Shown here: positions 8,491 to 17,334 of the stretch, piece after piece
Layout of the letters: the number at the start of each line of letters is the position of its first letter
Position numbering within the stretch: position 1 is the first letter of the stretch
Assembly: GCF_002150685.1 (NCBI RefSeq)
Contig: NZ_MSSW01000030.1
Span: 1 to 64,000 of the forward strand
Length of the DNA: 64,000 nt
Direction: 5' to 3'
DNA from: Algoriphagus antarcticus
Lineage (GTDB): Bacteria > Bacteroidota > Bacteroidia > Cytophagales > Cyclobacteriaceae
Notes under the pieces: generated by a model
Databases searched by the model: none
Told to the model about the DNA's origin: nothing
The model's input: only the letters and a program-made list of their open reading frames with translations
Made by a program: the position numbers and the translations under genes

Positions 8491-9846
8491 ATGAATAAAT
8501 ATCACTTTATAGCTGTCGGTGGAGCTGTGATGCACAATCTAGCCTTAGCCCTGGTAGAAAAAGGCTATCAGGTCACTGGTTCCGACGATGAAATCTACGA
8601 GCCCTCCCGTACTAGATTAGAAAAAGCTGGAATTTTGCCCGCCGACTATGGTTGGTATCCTGAAAAAATCACCTCCGATCTAGATGGTATAATCCTAGGA
8701 ATGCACGCTCGAATCGATAATCCTGAGCTTGAGAAAGCACAGGAATTGGGGATTCCTGTTTACTCTTTCCCAGAATTTATCTTCAATCAAAGTCAGAATA
8801 AAAAGCGAGTGATCGTGGCTGGCTCGCATGGCAAGACCTCTATCACATCTGTGATTCTCCATGTGCTGAAAGATCAAAATGTAGATTTTGATTATCTAGT
8901 CGGTGCTCAGATCGAAGGCTTCAACCTGATGGTGAAGCTATCCGATGCGCCGGTGATCATCATCGAAGGTGACGAATATCTCACTTCTCCACTGGATAGA
9001 ACACCGAAATTCTTTCACTACAAACATGACATTGCCTTAGTAAGTGGAATCGCCTGGGATCATTACAATGTATTCCCGGACTTTGAGGTATACAAAGAGC
9101 AGTTTAGCAAATTGATGGATTTGACGCCAGACTCTGGTGAGCTGATCTATTGCGAAGCTGATCCTCTGGTAAAAGAAGCTGTGGACAAAAGCGATATTGC
9201 TGCAAAGAAAACTGCTTATAAAGCTCATCCAGCACTCATTTTGGATGGAAAAACCTTTTTGGAAACTGAGGATGGATTAGTTCCGATTTACATTTTCGGC
9301 GAACATAACCTGCAAAATCTCCAAGGTGCTATGGATATTTGCTTAGCGCTGGGTTTGACAAAAGAACAGTTTTACAAAAGTATACAGACTTTCAAAGGCG
9401 CTGCAAAACGTCAGGAGCTTTTGGTGCAAACTGATAATTCTAGCCTTTTCCGTGACTTTGCCCACGCTCCTTCCAAATTGAAAGCAACAGTTTCTGCTGT
9501 GAAAACTCAATTTCCAAACAGAAAGCTTGTAGCTGTGCAGGAACTTCATACCTATTCTTCACTTAATAAGGAGTTTTTACCTAATTATGCCAAGTCAATG
9601 GAAGCCGCAGACGTAGCAATTCTATATCTTGATCCTCATGCTGTGGCCCTAAAAAAGCTAGAGTTAATGGATGAAGAGACGTTGAGAGCTGGCTTCCAAA
9701 GACCTGATTTAAAATTATTTACAGATAGCAAAAGCCTGAAGGAATATCTTTTGGCTCAAGACTACACCAATTCAAACCTTCTTTTAATGAGTTCGGGATC
9801 CTACGACAAAATGGATCTGGAGCCGATTAAAGCTAAATTCAAATAA
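8491..9846 (+). CDS. mpl: Mpl-type UDP-N-acetylmuramate ligase (Mur ligase family)
   Basis: A 451-aa Mur ligase. The N-terminal UDP-MurNAc-binding domain starts with FIAVGGAVMHNLALAL and GSDDEIYEP. The ATP-binding loop is GSHGKTSITS at 111-120, and EGDEY and the central and C-terminal Mur domains follow (ALVSGIAWDHYNVFP, FRDFAHAPSKLKATV). Length and N-terminal style fit Mpl (457 aa in E. coli), which re-ligates the recycled tripeptide to UDP-MurNAc, better than MurC. That choice is an inference from length and motif style. The 3'-5' exonuclease gene begins two bases after its stop, so they form an operon. Confidence 0.85.
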   Translation: MNKYHFIAVGGAVMHNLALALVEKGYQVTGSDDEIYEPSRTRLEKAGILPADYGWYPEKITSDLDGIILGMHARIDNPELEKAQELGIPVYSFPEFIFNQSQNKKRVIVAGSHGKTSITSVILHVLKDQNVDFDYLVGAQIEGFNLMVKLSDAPVIIIEGDEYLTSPLDRTPKFFHYKHDIALVSGIAWDHYNVFPDFEVYKEQFSKLMDLTPDSGELIYCEADPLVKEAVDKSDIAAKKTAYKAHPALILDGKTFLETEDGLVPIYIFGEHNLQNLQGAMDICLALGLTKEQFYKSIQTFKGAAKRQELLVQTDNSSLFRDFAHAPSKLKATVSAVKTQFPNRKLVAVQELHTYSSLNKEFLPNYAKSMEAADVAILYLDPHAVALKKLELMDEETLRAGFQRPDLKLFTDSKSLKEYLLAQDYTNSNLLLMSSGSYDKMDLEPIKAKFK

Positions 9847-9848
9847 CC

Positions 9849-10652
9849 ATGCAATTAAACTTAAGGAATTCAATCGCATTTTTTGACCTCGAAGCTACCG
9901 GAGTTAATATTTCCACCGACCGAATCGTGGAGATTTCCATAGTAAAGGTGAGGCCAGATGGAGCACAGGAAATCTATACCAAAAAAATCAATCCTACTAT
10001 TCCCATTCCTTTGGAGTCTTCGCTGATCCATGGCATCTATGATAAAGATGTGAAGGAAGAGAATACTTTTAAGGATCTGGCTAAAGAGATATTCCAGTTT
10101 ATCGGACAGTCGGATCTGGCAGGATTTAATATCCTGAAATATGACATCCCTTTATTAGTGGAAGAATTTCTCAGAGCTGGAATCGAGTTCGATGTGGATA
10201 AGCGAAACTTACTGGATTCACAGAAGATCTTTTTCATGATGGAAAAGCGCAACCTGACGGCAGCTTACAAATTCTACTGCGGCCAAAATCTGGAAAATGC
10301 ACACAGTGCTGAAGCTGACACTTTAGCTACGCTAGACGTATTCAAATCACAGGTAGAGCGGTATTTGGGTGAGGAAATGGAAGATTTGCAGGGAAATAAG
10401 GTGGGAGTCTTCGAAAATGACATGAAAAAACTTCACGATCTGCTCAATGAAAAAATGGTGGATCTAGCCGGAAGATTTGTCTTTAATAATGAAGGTGTAG
10501 AGGTATTTAACTTCGGAAAGCAAAAAGGAACTCCTGTCACTCAAGTTCTCAAAGAAGAGCCAGGCTATTACGACTGGATGATGCGTGGTGATTTTCCGCT
10601 GGATACTAAACGGAAACTTACTCAGATCAAACTGAGAGGATTTAATATGTAA
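9849..10652 (+). CDS. DEDDh 3'-5' exonuclease (DnaQ/epsilon-like)
   Basis: A 267-aa exonuclease-domain protein. The acidic motifs are visible: FFDLEATG at 12-19 (ExoI; D and E), FNILKYDIPLL at about 94-104 (ExoII), and AHSAEADTLATLDVF at about 151-165 (ExoIII, with H and D). These place it in the DEDDh class of DnaQ-like nucleases. A C-terminal segment (FNFGKQKGTPV...YYDWMMRGDFP) resembles the DUF3820-type tail found on such exonucleases in Bacteroidota. It could be a proofreading subunit or a repair or RNA-maturation nuclease. It is co-transcribed with the murein ligase, which is probably a matter of convenience. Confidence 0.88.
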   Translation: MQLNLRNSIAFFDLEATGVNISTDRIVEISIVKVRPDGAQEIYTKKINPTIPIPLESSLIHGIYDKDVKEENTFKDLAKEIFQFIGQSDLAGFNILKYDIPLLVEEFLRAGIEFDVDKRNLLDSQKIFFMMEKRNLTAAYKFYCGQNLENAHSAEADTLATLDVFKSQVERYLGEEMEDLQGNKVGVFENDMKKLHDLLNEKMVDLAGRFVFNNEGVEVFNFGKQKGTPVTQVLKEEPGYYDWMMRGDFPLDTKRKLTQIKLRGFNM

Positions 10653-10801
10653 ATTATAGAGCTTAATGTCATTGATATAAGTAGCCTTATTCTCTTTGCT
10701 TTTTGGGCGGGAAGACGTGAGACCGAAGACCGAAATACATCGGAGAGTGGTGCTGATTCTAAGACACTTTTAACTCTTCTTATCAAAAAATAATATAAAT
10801 C

Positions 10802-10831
10802 AAAAAACCCGGAGTCGACTCCGGGTTTTTT
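10802..10831. terminator. Bidirectional intrinsic terminator
   Basis: A perfect 30-bp palindrome with a CCCGGAGTCGACTCCGGG core, flanked by six A on one side and six T on the other. It sits between convergent genes, one ending at 10652 and one at 10833, and can terminate both. The stretch 10655-10745 upstream carries a decayed piece resembling the interior of the MITE family described elsewhere (GAAGACGTGAGACCGAAGACC). Confidence 0.9.
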
Positions 10832-10832
10832 G

Positions 10833-11198
10833 TTAGTATTTTGAATAGATGGTTTTCAGTTTAGTAGATTGATCTATGAACTCATTGTAGGTCAAGCCCA
10901 AATCTGCCAAAGCAAGATCCCCGGAACAATTATTTATCCTCGGCGGACTAGCACTCAATCCATCTTCTAACATTATATATACGGATGAATTGTACTTCAT
11001 TAATTGTATTCCATAATATCTTCCAGGTTGGCTTTCCGAGTTAGCAACAAATTGATCTAACCATAAAAAATCTGCTCGATCAGAATTGTCACAAGCAAAA
11101 AGAATCTGATCCAACGAGTAATCAATTCCTGGTTCTTCTTCCTCGCATCCAGCTAACCCAAAAACAATCACACTGGCAAAAATTACTAATCTTTTCAT
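10833..11198 (-). CDS. Small hypothetical lipoprotein
   Basis: A 121-aa protein with a signal peptide and lipobox (VFGLAGC, Cys18), so it is probably anchored on the outer or inner membrane. The mature part is acidic at first (EEEEPGIDYS). It contains further cysteines (FACDNSD and NNCSGD) that could form a disulfide. No family is recognised. The promoter is not obvious, and the gene is terminated by the palindrome just downstream. Confidence 0.7.
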   Translation of the reverse strand: MKRLVIFASVIVFGLAGCEEEEPGIDYSLDQILFACDNSDRADFLWLDQFVANSESQPGRYYGIQLMKYNSSVYIMLEDGLSASPPRINNCSGDLALADLGLTYNEFIDQSTKLKTIYSKY

Positions 11199-11296
11199 CT
11201 CTAAGTCATTTTAAATAAATCCTTAAGAATTTCAGAACTTAAAAACTACAAAAAAAAACGGACATTTAATCCGCTTTTATTAATTAGTATGAGTAC

Positions 11297-11432
11297 CCCG
11301 TTTTTTTACCAGTAACGATATAAACTCTTTATAGATTCAGCTCCACTCTTGAATTGAGCCGCTACTCCCGATAGCGATCTGGACGTCTTCGGTCTTCCAA
11401 CCTTTTAAAGCAAAGCTTCATTGCGGAAACTC
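11297..11432. repeat. Decayed copy of the GCCAGTA-type MITE
   Basis: ACCAGTAACGATATAAA, then CTCCACTCTTGAATTGAGCC, and GGTCTTCCAACCTTTTAAAG match the interior and one end of the better copy at 45135-45311. The right end is badly worn. It lies immediately downstream of the M48 protease stop codon. Confidence 0.5.
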
Positions 11433-11439
11433 AGATTGA

Positions 11440-12234
11440 TTATTTCCCCTTATAATAAGTCAATGCCTTAGGCATATGCTTATTCAATTTGTCTATTCTA
11501 CTTTGTGAAGCGGGGTGAGTAGAAAGAAACTCTGGTGGCGCAGCTCCATTTTCTTTTTCAAGCATTCTCTGCCAGAAGTTAGGCGCTTCGCGCGGATCGT
11601 ATCCTGCAATCGCCATGAAAGTCAATCCCAACTCATCAGCTTCCAGCTCATGTTTTCTTGAAAAACTTAGCATTCCCAACTCACTTCCTATACCTACAGA
11701 TTGAAGGAATATCGCCTGTGTCATACTTGGATTCTGACCCACTGCAGATGAAAGTACACTTACGCCTAGATTTGTTAGCATTCCATTAGACATACGCTCA
11801 GCAGAGTGAGAAGCCACTGCGTGGGCAATTTCATGACCCATGACAACGGCAATACCAGTTTCAGTCTGAGTGAGCGGCATGATACCCGTATAGAAAGCTA
11901 CTTTACCACCCGGCATACACCAAGCATTCACTTGTTCACTTTGAAGCAGATTAAACTCCCAGTCGAAAGAATCAGCAAGCTCCTTATATCCTTGTGTAAC
12001 CAGGTAACTCTCCACAGCCTCAGCCATGCGCTTGCCCACTTTGAGAACCTTTTGCCCATCAGCAGTATTAGTCACTACTTTATCCTTTTTGAGAACTTCG
12101 TCATACTGCTCATCAACCAAGGGCTGAATCTCTTCGCTAGAGACAAGAGCAAGTTGACTTCTCCCTGTGAGTGGTACTGTCGCACAAGAATACATTATCA
12201 ATCCAGCGCAAAACAAAATTGCTATTTTTTTCAT
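11440..12234 (-). CDS. M48-family metalloprotease lipoprotein
   Basis: A 264-aa zinc protease from the ATG at 12234; the 15 extra upstream codons would disrupt the signal peptide. A lipobox, IMYSC (Cys17), predicts a lipoprotein. The catalytic HEIAH is at 134-138, with the third ligand in ELEADELG at about 191-198. An STHPASQSRIDKL segment near the C-terminus is typical of the LoiP/BepA/YggG group, which degrades misfolded envelope proteins in the periplasm. There is no TPR tail, so it is LoiP-like rather than BepA-like. It is a single gene, divergent from the DUF4442 gene. Confidence 0.9.
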   Translation of the reverse strand: MKKIAILFCAGLIMYSCATVPLTGRSQLALVSSEEIQPLVDEQYDEVLKKDKVVTNTADGQKVLKVGKRMAEAVESYLVTQGYKELADSFDWEFNLLQSEQVNAWCMPGGKVAFYTGIMPLTQTETGIAVVMGHEIAHAVASHSAERMSNGMLTNLGVSVLSSAVGQNPSMTQAIFLQSVGIGSELGMLSFSRKHELEADELGLTFMAIAGYDPREAPNFWQRMLEKENGAAPPEFLSTHPASQSRIDKLNKHMPKALTYYKGK

Positions 12235-12313
12235 GGTGGTTTTTTCTCCTTCATTCCCAAATTGAATACCAGAAAGCATTTTTCGCTAATTTAAGATTTC
12301 AATCACTGAAAAT

Positions 12314-12820
12314 ATGGACGTCAAAGAAACTCAAATTGCTTTAAAACCAGCAGCTTTAGCCTATCAAAAAAAAATGAGCAATCCACTCTATTTTTGGTTT
12401 GGCATGTTGATCAAGCTTCCTTCTGCAGTTTTTTGGAAATTTCGGATCAAAGAGCTCGATGCTGATAAATGCGTGGTGACTATCCCCTACAGCTGGAGAA
12501 CTCAGAATCCTTTTAATTCAATTTATTTTGCGGCAATGGCAGGAGCAGGAGAATTGAGCACCGGAGCATTATGCCAATTAGCGATAAGCGGTCAGGGGAA
12601 ATACTCCATGTTAGTAGTTGATTTCAGAGCGGAATTTTTCAAAAAAGCCAATCAAAAGATCACATTCACCTGTGAACAGGGACAAGAATTATCTAGTCTA
12701 ATTGAGTCTTTACAGCCAAATGAAACTGGCAAGTTGACGATGATCTCTAGTGGAAAAAATCTGCAAGGCGAGGAAGTAGCGCGATTTTATGTGACTTGGT
12801 CATTCAAGAGGAAAGCCTAA
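12314..12820 (+). CDS. DUF4442 hot-dog fold protein (thioesterase-like)
   Basis: A 168-aa protein resembling the DUF4442 family, which is structurally related to PaaI-type hot-dog thioesterases. The pattern WRTQNPFNSIYFAAMAGAGELSTG is the family's central helix region. No signal peptide is seen. A likely substrate would be an acyl-CoA, but no catalytic residue can be assigned with confidence. Its last four bases overlap the 3' end of the convergent gene that follows. Confidence 0.75.
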   Translation: MDVKETQIALKPAALAYQKKMSNPLYFWFGMLIKLPSAVFWKFRIKELDADKCVVTIPYSWRTQNPFNSIYFAAMAGAGELSTGALCQLAISGQGKYSMLVVDFRAEFFKKANQKITFTCEQGQELSSLIESLQPNETGKLTMISSGKNLQGEEVARFYVTWSFKRKA

Positions 12821-13548
12821 TTGATCCAGTTGCTTTCTCGGTTTATAAATTCGCTCAGCGTAGTATAAACACGCTCTTCGCTCCAATCCAAAAACTCGTG
12901 ATAGGAATTTCCTTCATTGAATCGAATGATGATCCTATCCCAATCTGAGCGCTCCAGCTGGTACTTTACTATCAAATTCTGTCGAACTGAATCCGATTCA
13001 ATCACGGCGTAATAACCAGCTCTCCTTCTCATCCATTCTTGTTTTTTCTGATATTCACGTTCTTGTTTGGCTCTTTTGGTCAGAGAAGATAATACACCGG
13101 CGATTGCAATACCCCCACTCGGTGAATTCAGGTAGCCTGCGCTAATTCCTCCTTTGGTCGATCGGTCTTTCTCCTCGTCAGGATCTATCAGCGTTAATTT
13201 ACCGTCTTTGAACCGGAAAGCATAAGGCTCTGATTTCACTTCAAAAGTAGGAAGTAACCTAGCCCTATCTTGAATCTGTACCATTAGAAAGGTTTCTTCT
13301 GCCAACACTATTTTTTGCTCTAGAAACCCTGGAAAAGACAAGCGCAATGTATCTCCACTTTCCCCCTGCACAGAAAAGTACCCTCTTGCATTGGTCGTTT
13401 GCAATTGGTCAGTGCCTATCACCTCCACTGATACTCCTTCGAGATATTTCTTGTCATTGGCATCCAGCACATTTCCTGAATAGGATCTTTGAGCCAATAC
13501 AGCTGGGAGAAAAGCAAAATATACAAAGACCAGGATCCTGAATTTCAT
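12817..13548 (-). CDS. Exported protein with carboxypeptidase-like regulatory domain
   Basis: A 243-aa protein from the ATG at 13548. A signal peptide ends at FLPAVLAQ. Residues about 22-95 form a CarboxypepD_reg/DUF4480-type beta sandwich (YSGNVLDANDKKYLEGVSVEV...TTNARGYFSV...DTLRLSFPGF), common at the N-termini of outer-membrane proteins in Bacteroidota. The rest contains basic helical segments and FNEGNSYHEFLDWSEERVY. It has no beta barrel, so it is likely a periplasmic or surface protein of unknown role. It converges on the DUF4442 gene with a four-base overlap. Confidence 0.75.
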   Translation of the reverse strand: MKFRILVFVYFAFLPAVLAQRSYSGNVLDANDKKYLEGVSVEVIGTDQLQTTNARGYFSVQGESGDTLRLSFPGFLEQKIVLAEETFLMVQIQDRARLLPTFEVKSEPYAFRFKDGKLTLIDPDEEKDRSTKGGISAGYLNSPSGGIAIAGVLSSLTKRAKQEREYQKKQEWMRRRAGYYAVIESDSVRQNLIVKYQLERSDWDRIIIRFNEGNSYHEFLDWSEERVYTTLSEFINRESNWIN

Positions 13549-13631
13549 AAAGTCCAAAAATAAGAAGGCTTTTCGCAGGTATTGAAATTTAAGGAGTTAA
13601 AGAAACTTAAGCTTGGCTGAAAAGTAATTGA

Positions 13632-13796
13632 TATGATTATCCGTAATGATGCCAATAGCCTCATTTTATTTGCTTTACAGGATTGAAGATGTATGGCGGG
13701 TGACCGATGGGGCGTCTTCGCTAGTCCCGATGGCTATCGGGGTCACAAAATTCTCTGTTGATTTTGTCTTTTACAGGCAGAAAAGCTGATATAAAA
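13632..13796. repeat. Decayed MITE copy (tandem with the next)
   Basis: The left end TATGATTATCCGTAATGATGCCAATA and the right end CAGGCAGAAAAGCTGATATA match the family's inverted termini, with several substitutions and an altered interior. It abuts the intact copy at 13806. Confidence 0.6.
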
Positions 13797-13805
13797 AATA
13801 ATTAA

Positions 13806-13956
13806 TGTGATTATACGGAATCGTGCCAGTATAAAATTTATAGGATCGAAAATCCAAAGACACATTGAATTCAGGTTTACTCCGGTCTCCGGTCTGCGGT
13901 CTTCCAACCTATTGACCAAAGAGAATTCCCTTAATGGCAGAATAGCGTATATACAG
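13806..13956 (+). repeat. MITE copy with near-perfect 9-bp target duplication
   Basis: A 151-bp element with imperfect terminal inverted repeats: TGTGATTATACGGAATCGTG... on the left and ...GCGTATATACAG on the right. The interior has a CCGGTCTCCGGTCTGCGGTC triplet. The flanks are AATAATTAA (13797-13805) and AATAACTAA (13957-13965), matching at 8 of 9 positions. The right flank overlaps the stop codon of the minus-strand lipoprotein gene. Confidence 0.8.
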
Positions 13957-13961
13957 AATAA

Positions 13962-14639
13962 CTAATTACTCAGAGGCTGAATCCTAATAAGTTTGTCGGT
14001 TCCCAAAAACTCAGATTTTTCAGTTCTGTACCAACTTCGATTTGCGGGGATTTTCATTCCCTCAAATTCGGCAATCCCTTCGAGATAGATCATTTCACCG
14101 GTTTGATTTGGCTCATCTTGATAGAACTTGTAGGCCGCCATCCTATATGTTTCAGGTTCCAAATAGAAATACCAAATGTCTTTCTCATAAGGAACGCGTA
14201 CCACATGATATTCACTTCCATTCAACTCTTCCATGGTTACCATTGATTCAATCTTCGTCCCGGGATCTTGCAATTTCATAGGAAGCCCCCAAAGAAAGGT
14301 GTAATAATTTCTACTGCGAAGTGCCCTATCCAACGTGATTTCTCCCATTTCCACTTGCAGGGAATCATGATGAACGATATAGCTTATTCCATCTATACTA
14401 TATGACATGATCGATTGGGAGTTATCCAAGGTAAAGCTGTAGCTTCTCGAAGATCTTGGAGCCGGCAAACTGTCCTCTAAAATAAAAGTCGCTTTGAGAT
14501 CTTTCCAACTACCTTTTGGATCATGAAAAGCAATTGATTTTTCGATCATTTCTTGTCCAGTTAGCTGCATCGAAAATTTGTCAGATGCACAAGAACTAAT
14601 CAATAAAATAGCAATAGTAAATAGGACAGTGTATTTCAT
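13962..14639 (-). CDS. Lipoprotein of the DUF6503-like family
   Basis: A 225-aa protein from the ATG at 14639, with a lipobox LLISSC. Features include EKSIAFHDPKGSW and the sequence of strands SYSFTLDNSQ...MSYSIDGISYIVHHD...WYFYLEPETYRMAAYKF, which recall LolA/LolB-like half-barrel proteins and the DUF6503 lipoproteins of Bacteroidota. The function is unknown; an outer-membrane-attached lipid- or ligand-binding role is only a guess. The stop codon lies inside the target duplication of the adjacent MITE. It is divergent from gluQ, with 36 bp between the starts. Confidence 0.75.
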   Translation of the reverse strand: MKYTVLFTIAILLISSCASDKFSMQLTGQEMIEKSIAFHDPKGSWKDLKATFILEDSLPAPRSSRSYSFTLDNSQSIMSYSIDGISYIVHHDSLQVEMGEITLDRALRSRNYYTFLWGLPMKLQDPGTKIESMVTMEELNGSEYHVVRVPYEKDIWYFYLEPETYRMAAYKFYQDEPNQTGEMIYLEGIAEFEGMKIPANRSWYRTEKSEFLGTDKLIRIQPLSN

Positions 14640-14675
14640 CTCCAAAAGTTACTTTAAACTGACTAATTTTGACTA

Positions 14676-15554
14676 ATGGATTTCAAGCTTACACGATTTG
14701 CCCCTACTCCCAGTGGTTTTTTACACTTGGGAAATCTCTACTCATTTTTAGTTACAAAAGCATTAGCAGAAAAAACCGGAGCAAAGATTCTATTAAGAAT
14801 TGATGACTTAGATCGTGATCGCTATAAAACCGAATATGTACAGGATATTTTTGATACGCTGGACTACATGGAGATCGGCTATGATCAAGGTCCAAAAACA
14901 GTTCAGGAATTTGAGCAAGAATGGTCTCAGATTCACAGAATGAACAATTATTTGGAAGCATTAGAGCAAATCCGCGAAAGAAAATTAGTCTTTGCCTGCG
15001 ACTGCACACGCAAGAAAATCCAGCAGCTAGACTCATCCGGATATTATTTAGGCCATTGTCAAGTCAGAAATATCCCACTGGAAAGAAATGAAACTTGCTG
15101 GCGCATGGATACTTTCGACACGGATTTCATCCGAATCAAAACCTATTCAGAAGGCGAAAAAGCCTACACTCTTCCTGAAGACTCGGCTTTTTTCATTGTC
15201 AGGAAGAAAGATAAGCTTCCTGCCTACCAACTGACCTCGGTAATAGACGATGTACACTACGGAGTAGATCTGGTAGTGAGAGGAAATGACTTGCTGGGAT
15301 CGACTTTGGATCAGCAAATCGTAGCAAATGGACTTGAGCTCAAATCTTGGCAAGAAGCCACATTCCACCACCATCCACTTTTGAAAGACCCGAAAAACAA
15401 AAAACTATCCAAATCTGAAGGAGCAAATTCCATTCAATTCATCAGAAAAGAAGGAAAGAAACCGGCAGATGTTTATCAGATTTTGGGAGAAATGCTTTGT
15501 GTAAAAGAACCAATCCTGGATTTTGAAAGCTTCAAGGAGCAGCTGATCTTTTAG
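14676..15554 (+). CDS. gluQ: Glutamyl-Q tRNA(Asp) synthetase
   Basis: A 292-aa, catalytic-domain-only glutamyl-tRNA synthetase paralogue lacking the anticodon-binding domain. HIGH-like PTPSGFLHLGN is at 10-20 and KMSKS-like KKLSKSEGA at about 245. The zinc site of GluQ-RS is conserved, with Cys108, Cys110, Tyr124 and Cys128 (C-x-C ... Y-x3-C). Known members attach glutamate to the queuosine of tRNA(Asp) instead of to the 3' end. A full GluRS would be about 500 aa, so this is complete as a GluQ-RS. Confidence 0.88.
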   Translation: MDFKLTRFAPTPSGFLHLGNLYSFLVTKALAEKTGAKILLRIDDLDRDRYKTEYVQDIFDTLDYMEIGYDQGPKTVQEFEQEWSQIHRMNNYLEALEQIRERKLVFACDCTRKKIQQLDSSGYYLGHCQVRNIPLERNETCWRMDTFDTDFIRIKTYSEGEKAYTLPEDSAFFIVRKKDKLPAYQLTSVIDDVHYGVDLVVRGNDLLGSTLDQQIVANGLELKSWQEATFHHHPLLKDPKNKKLSKSEGANSIQFIRKEGKKPADVYQILGEMLCVKEPILDFESFKEQLIF

Positions 15555-15656
15555 AGAAATGTATTAATAACATTAGTCAGAGACTTCGACTACGCTCAGC
15601 CTGACATTGTTGAGATCTGCTTGAAACAGACATGCTCGCCCCAAATGACTATTAAA

Positions 15657-15682
15657 AAAGCCGAAGAATTATCTCCGGCTTT
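15657..15682. terminator. Intrinsic terminator between convergent genes
   Basis: An AAAGCCG/CGGCTTT stem with a 12-base loop, preceded by an A run and followed by TTCTTTC. It lies between gluQ and the convergent S10 peptidase. A CTTCGACTACGCTCAGCCTGACA-type repeat word occurs just upstream at about 15583. Confidence 0.7.
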
Positions 15683-15764
15683 CTTTCTAGTTGAATGAGG
15701 TATCATCCGAATTTGAAACCTTCATGTTCTCAACTTTTTTCTCTTGATACTTTTTACTTGCTAC

Positions 15765-17249
15765 TTAATTATACTTTGCCGGCATATCAGGGGCTACCAT
15801 GGATTTCTTGATAAACTCTCTAATATCTTCATTGGAAGTCTCCAAATCCTCAGCTCTCAAATACATCATGTGACCGCTTCTGTAGCCTTTCCATGAGATT
15901 CTATCCGCCATTCTTCCAGCCGCATCGATTTGCCATAGATTATACTTTGCATTGAAATAATCTGTACCTCCGTCGAAATATCCAGACTGTGTCATCAAAT
16001 GCAGATAAGGGTTTTGACGCATGGCATCACCCAAATCATCACCAGTACTCTCATTAGAGCGATCCCACGGATGAACTGGCCCAAAAAGATTATAGGTCAA
16101 GTCCGTCTTGTAATTGAGATTTTCTCTCACATAAACCTGAAATGAAGGAGCAAAAGCATGATTCCAAGAAGATAATGCTGGATCAAAATCAGGTCTAGAA
16201 CCTGTACCTGCATTATCAAATCCTTTGTATCTACTATCCAGCCTTCCGATAGTCATACCTTCATCTCTAAGCAATTCCTTCCAGAAGAAATTGGTAGGAA
16301 TCAGCAGATTATGCTCCAGCACCACCTCTTTGCTAAGACCTGAATACAGCGCATATTTTGTAGCAATAGCATCACGCTCTGCATTTGTCAACATTCCGCC
16401 TTTGACTACTGCTGGAATAAGCTCATTAATAGTGAAAGCTTCCACTTCCGGCAAAATATCATTCAAATCCTTGTTTTGCAAAGACGCGTCCAAGGCTTTG
16501 TGATACCAAGCAGTAGCTGCATAGTACGGCAGATAATTAGAAGTATGAATAGGTGCACCCCGCTCAATTCCCAACTCAGTTGGGGAAACCATGATAACTC
16601 CGTTGAAATACATCCAGTGTGCATTTTGGAGCTGTGCCACAAGACCTGCGACACGGGTCGTTCCATAGCTTTCACCTATCAAATACTTTGGCGAAGCCCA
16701 GCGATTCTGACGAGTCACAAATGTATTGACCCAATCAGCCAGATACTTGATATCAGAGTTGATTCCAAAGAAAGTAGAACGATCCACTTCTTCATCTACA
16801 ATTCTTGAAAATCCAGTGTTTACAGGGTCTATATAAACGATATCGGCAACATCTAGAATAGAATATGGATTTGATTTGGTGCCGTATGGCTGAAGAGGGT
16901 AACCTTCATCGTCAATATTCAACACCACGGGCCCGGTGTAGGCTATGTGCATCCAGATAGAAGCTGAGCCAGGGCCGCCATTGAAGGAAATCACAAGCGG
17001 ACGGGTAGTCTTATCAGAGATGTCAGTTCGCTCATAGTAGGTGTAGAACAGGGAAGCGATTGGCTTGCCTTTTTCGTTCCAAACTGGCTGGGTTCCAGCG
17101 GTAGCTTTGTAAGGGACTTTTTTTCCTTTGATGGTAGTTTCGTGCGTGGTCACCACTGCAGATTCTACTTCGATTTGTCTTTCAGTTTGCGCTAGTACAG
17201 CCGAAAGACAAAGCGCAAAGAATAATGTTAAGTTTAATTTTTTTCTCAT
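15765..17249 (-). CDS. Peptidase S10 (serine carboxypeptidase-like), exported
   Basis: A 494-aa protein from the ATG at 17249, with a signal peptide ending LCLSAVLAQ. The oxyanion loop NGGPGSAS is at 90-97 and the nucleophile Ser194 lies in IGESYGTTR. The catalytic His is in GYRSGHMMYLRAED near the C-terminus, and the Asp is probably in the segment before it (SGYFDGGTDYF). S10 enzymes remove C-terminal residues at acidic pH and are common as periplasmic or secreted enzymes. The gene is last in a run of four minus-strand genes (DinB-PhzF-channel-S10), 85 bp after the channel stop. Confidence 0.92.
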   Translation of the reverse strand: MRKKLNLTLFFALCLSAVLAQTERQIEVESAVVTTHETTIKGKKVPYKATAGTQPVWNEKGKPIASLFYTYYERTDISDKTTRPLVISFNGGPGSASIWMHIAYTGPVVLNIDDEGYPLQPYGTKSNPYSILDVADIVYIDPVNTGFSRIVDEEVDRSTFFGINSDIKYLADWVNTFVTRQNRWASPKYLIGESYGTTRVAGLVAQLQNAHWMYFNGVIMVSPTELGIERGAPIHTSNYLPYYAATAWYHKALDASLQNKDLNDILPEVEAFTINELIPAVVKGGMLTNAERDAIATKYALYSGLSKEVVLEHNLLIPTNFFWKELLRDEGMTIGRLDSRYKGFDNAGTGSRPDFDPALSSWNHAFAPSFQVYVRENLNYKTDLTYNLFGPVHPWDRSNESTGDDLGDAMRQNPYLHLMTQSGYFDGGTDYFNAKYNLWQIDAAGRMADRISWKGYRSGHMMYLRAEDLETSNEDIREFIKKSMVAPDMPAKYN

Positions 17250-17334
17250 AAAGTATGGGGTATAATTATTCGATTTTGAAACTACCAATTGTAATTAGAA
17301 TCCTATGAGAAATTACACAGATGGAGGTAATTAT

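Noticed and set aside
14664..14671. TAATTTTG as a promoter of gluQ
   Set aside because: It lies only four bases before the ATG, which would give a leaderless transcript. The match is probably chance in AT-rich DNA.
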